A stretch of DNA of 6,874 nt, from the NCBI GenBank assembly GCA_943323675.2, contig CALPIR020000120.1, forward strand, positions 1 through 6,874, in the 5' to 3' direction. The notes beneath the pieces are model-generated. The model worked only from the letters and a program-made list of their open reading frames with translations. It was not told the origin of the DNA and made no database searches. Shown here one piece after another: positions 6,353 through 6,874 of the stretch. The translations under genes were made by a program, and so were the position numbers. Source of the stretch: Chitinophaga pinensis (GTDB taxonomy: Bacteria > Bacteroidota > Bacteroidia > UKL13-3). Within the stretch, counting starts at the first letter, position 1; every line of letters begins with the position of its first letter.

Positions 6353-6874
6353 ATGAAAACCTACCTGATACTTATATTTGCCTCCTTAATGCTGGCTTCC
6401 TGTTCGCAACAACAGTTTGCATTTAGAAAAAAAATTACTGTTAACCACACCGATAAGGTTACAGTAAATGCGCAATCAACTAAAAACATTGAAAACGCTT
6501 CTGCTTTAGAGGCCAATGGGGAAATAGCCTATAATGAGCCTCATTCATTTATAGCGCATCAAGAGGAATCAGCATCAACAAACTTATCTGTTTTACCAGA
6601 AGATACCATCAGAAAAAAGTACAAGTTTGATGATGAAATTAAAACTACAGATAGGAATTCATCATCAAATTCGTTGAATGATAATACTTCAGCACGTAAT
6701 GCCGCTTCTGAAAAATCACTTTCTACTTATGCAATACTTGGTTTTGCCTTTGGATTGAGCTCTATATTTTTATTTTTTACCGCAATTCCTGGTTTGATCT
6801 TTAGCATCTTGGCATTAAAGACAAAAAACAAAGGTTCTTTCGCGTTTGCTATTTTAGGTTTGCTACTTAGTTTA
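6353..6874 (+). CDS. Lipoprotein with C-terminal DUF4190-like membrane region (partial, runs off the window)
   Basis: The frame is open for 174 codons from the ATG at 6353 to the last base without a stop, so the 3' end is missing. Residues 1-16 are a lipoprotein signal (K2, then a hydrophobic core) with lipobox LASC and the lipidated Cys at 17. SQQQ follows, without the acidic residues typical of Bacteroidota surface export, so a periplasm-facing anchor is more likely. Residues about 20-122 are polar, rich in Ser, Asn, Thr, Lys and Glu, and probably disordered. From 125 there is a hydrophobic segment (YAILGFAFGLSSIFLFF, then AIPGLIFSILALKTKNKGSF), and a second begins at about 163 (AFAILGLLLSL). 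The pattern 'G...GLIFSILAL......G..FAILGL' resembles DUF4190. Function is unknown. The preceding terminator suggests its own promoter, which I could not place with confidence. Confidence 0.8.
   Translation, partial: MKTYLILIFASLMLASCSQQQFAFRKKITVNHTDKVTVNAQSTKNIENASALEANGEIAYNEPHSFIAHQEESASTNLSVLPEDTIRKKYKFDDEIKTTDRNSSSNSLNDNTSARNAASEKSLSTYAILGFAFGLSSIFLFFTAIPGLIFSILALKTKNKGSFAFAILGLLLSL

Overview
The window looks like ordinary chromosomal DNA from a low-GC member of the Bacteroidota. The evidence is the AT-rich composition, the lack of Shine-Dalgarno sequences before the starts, two candidate promoters resembling the TTG-N(17-23)-TAnnTTTG type of this phylum, a short lipoprotein signal ending in LASC, and several proteins that read like Bacteroidota family members. 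The class is most likely Flavobacteriia or a relative; I cannot name a genus.

Layout from left to right. Positions 1-102 are the unrecognised 3' end of a gene. It is followed 9 bases later by a 652-residue membrane glycosyltransferase (112-2070) that joins a family 2 glycosyltransferase to a WcaJ/WbaP-like scaffold. That scaffold appears to have lost its catalytic core. The gene converges on a metallophosphoesterase of the LpxH-like superfamily (2067-2918, minus), and their stop codons overlap by four bases. A divergent spacer follows, then apaG (3097-3474) and an overlapping small DUF3592-like membrane protein (3459-3893). On the minus strand at 3958-4587 is an AlbA_2 (Schlafen-type) domain protein with a C-terminal winged helix. 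Divergent from it is a two-domain isocitrate dehydrogenase of the Thermus/Rickettsia type (4766-6220), which ends in a strong intrinsic terminator. The last gene, cut by the window edge, encodes a lipoprotein with a DUF4190-like membrane region (6353-6874).

The genes do not form one obvious pathway. The glycosyltransferase and the phosphoesterase both plausibly act on the cell envelope. ApaG with its small membrane partner, the AlbA_2 protein and the TCA-cycle enzyme look like independent housekeeping units. I see no tRNA, rRNA, CRISPR array, insertion sequence or phage gene, and no gene-free stretch longer than about 180 bases.

I did not find a convincing new multi-gene system. The points most worth a second look are the hollowed-out phosphoglycosyltransferase domain fused to the GT2 enzyme, the NAD-type cofactor residues in the isocitrate dehydrogenase, the GNHD (not GNRD) motif in the LpxH-like protein, and the lipoprotein/DUF4190 combination.
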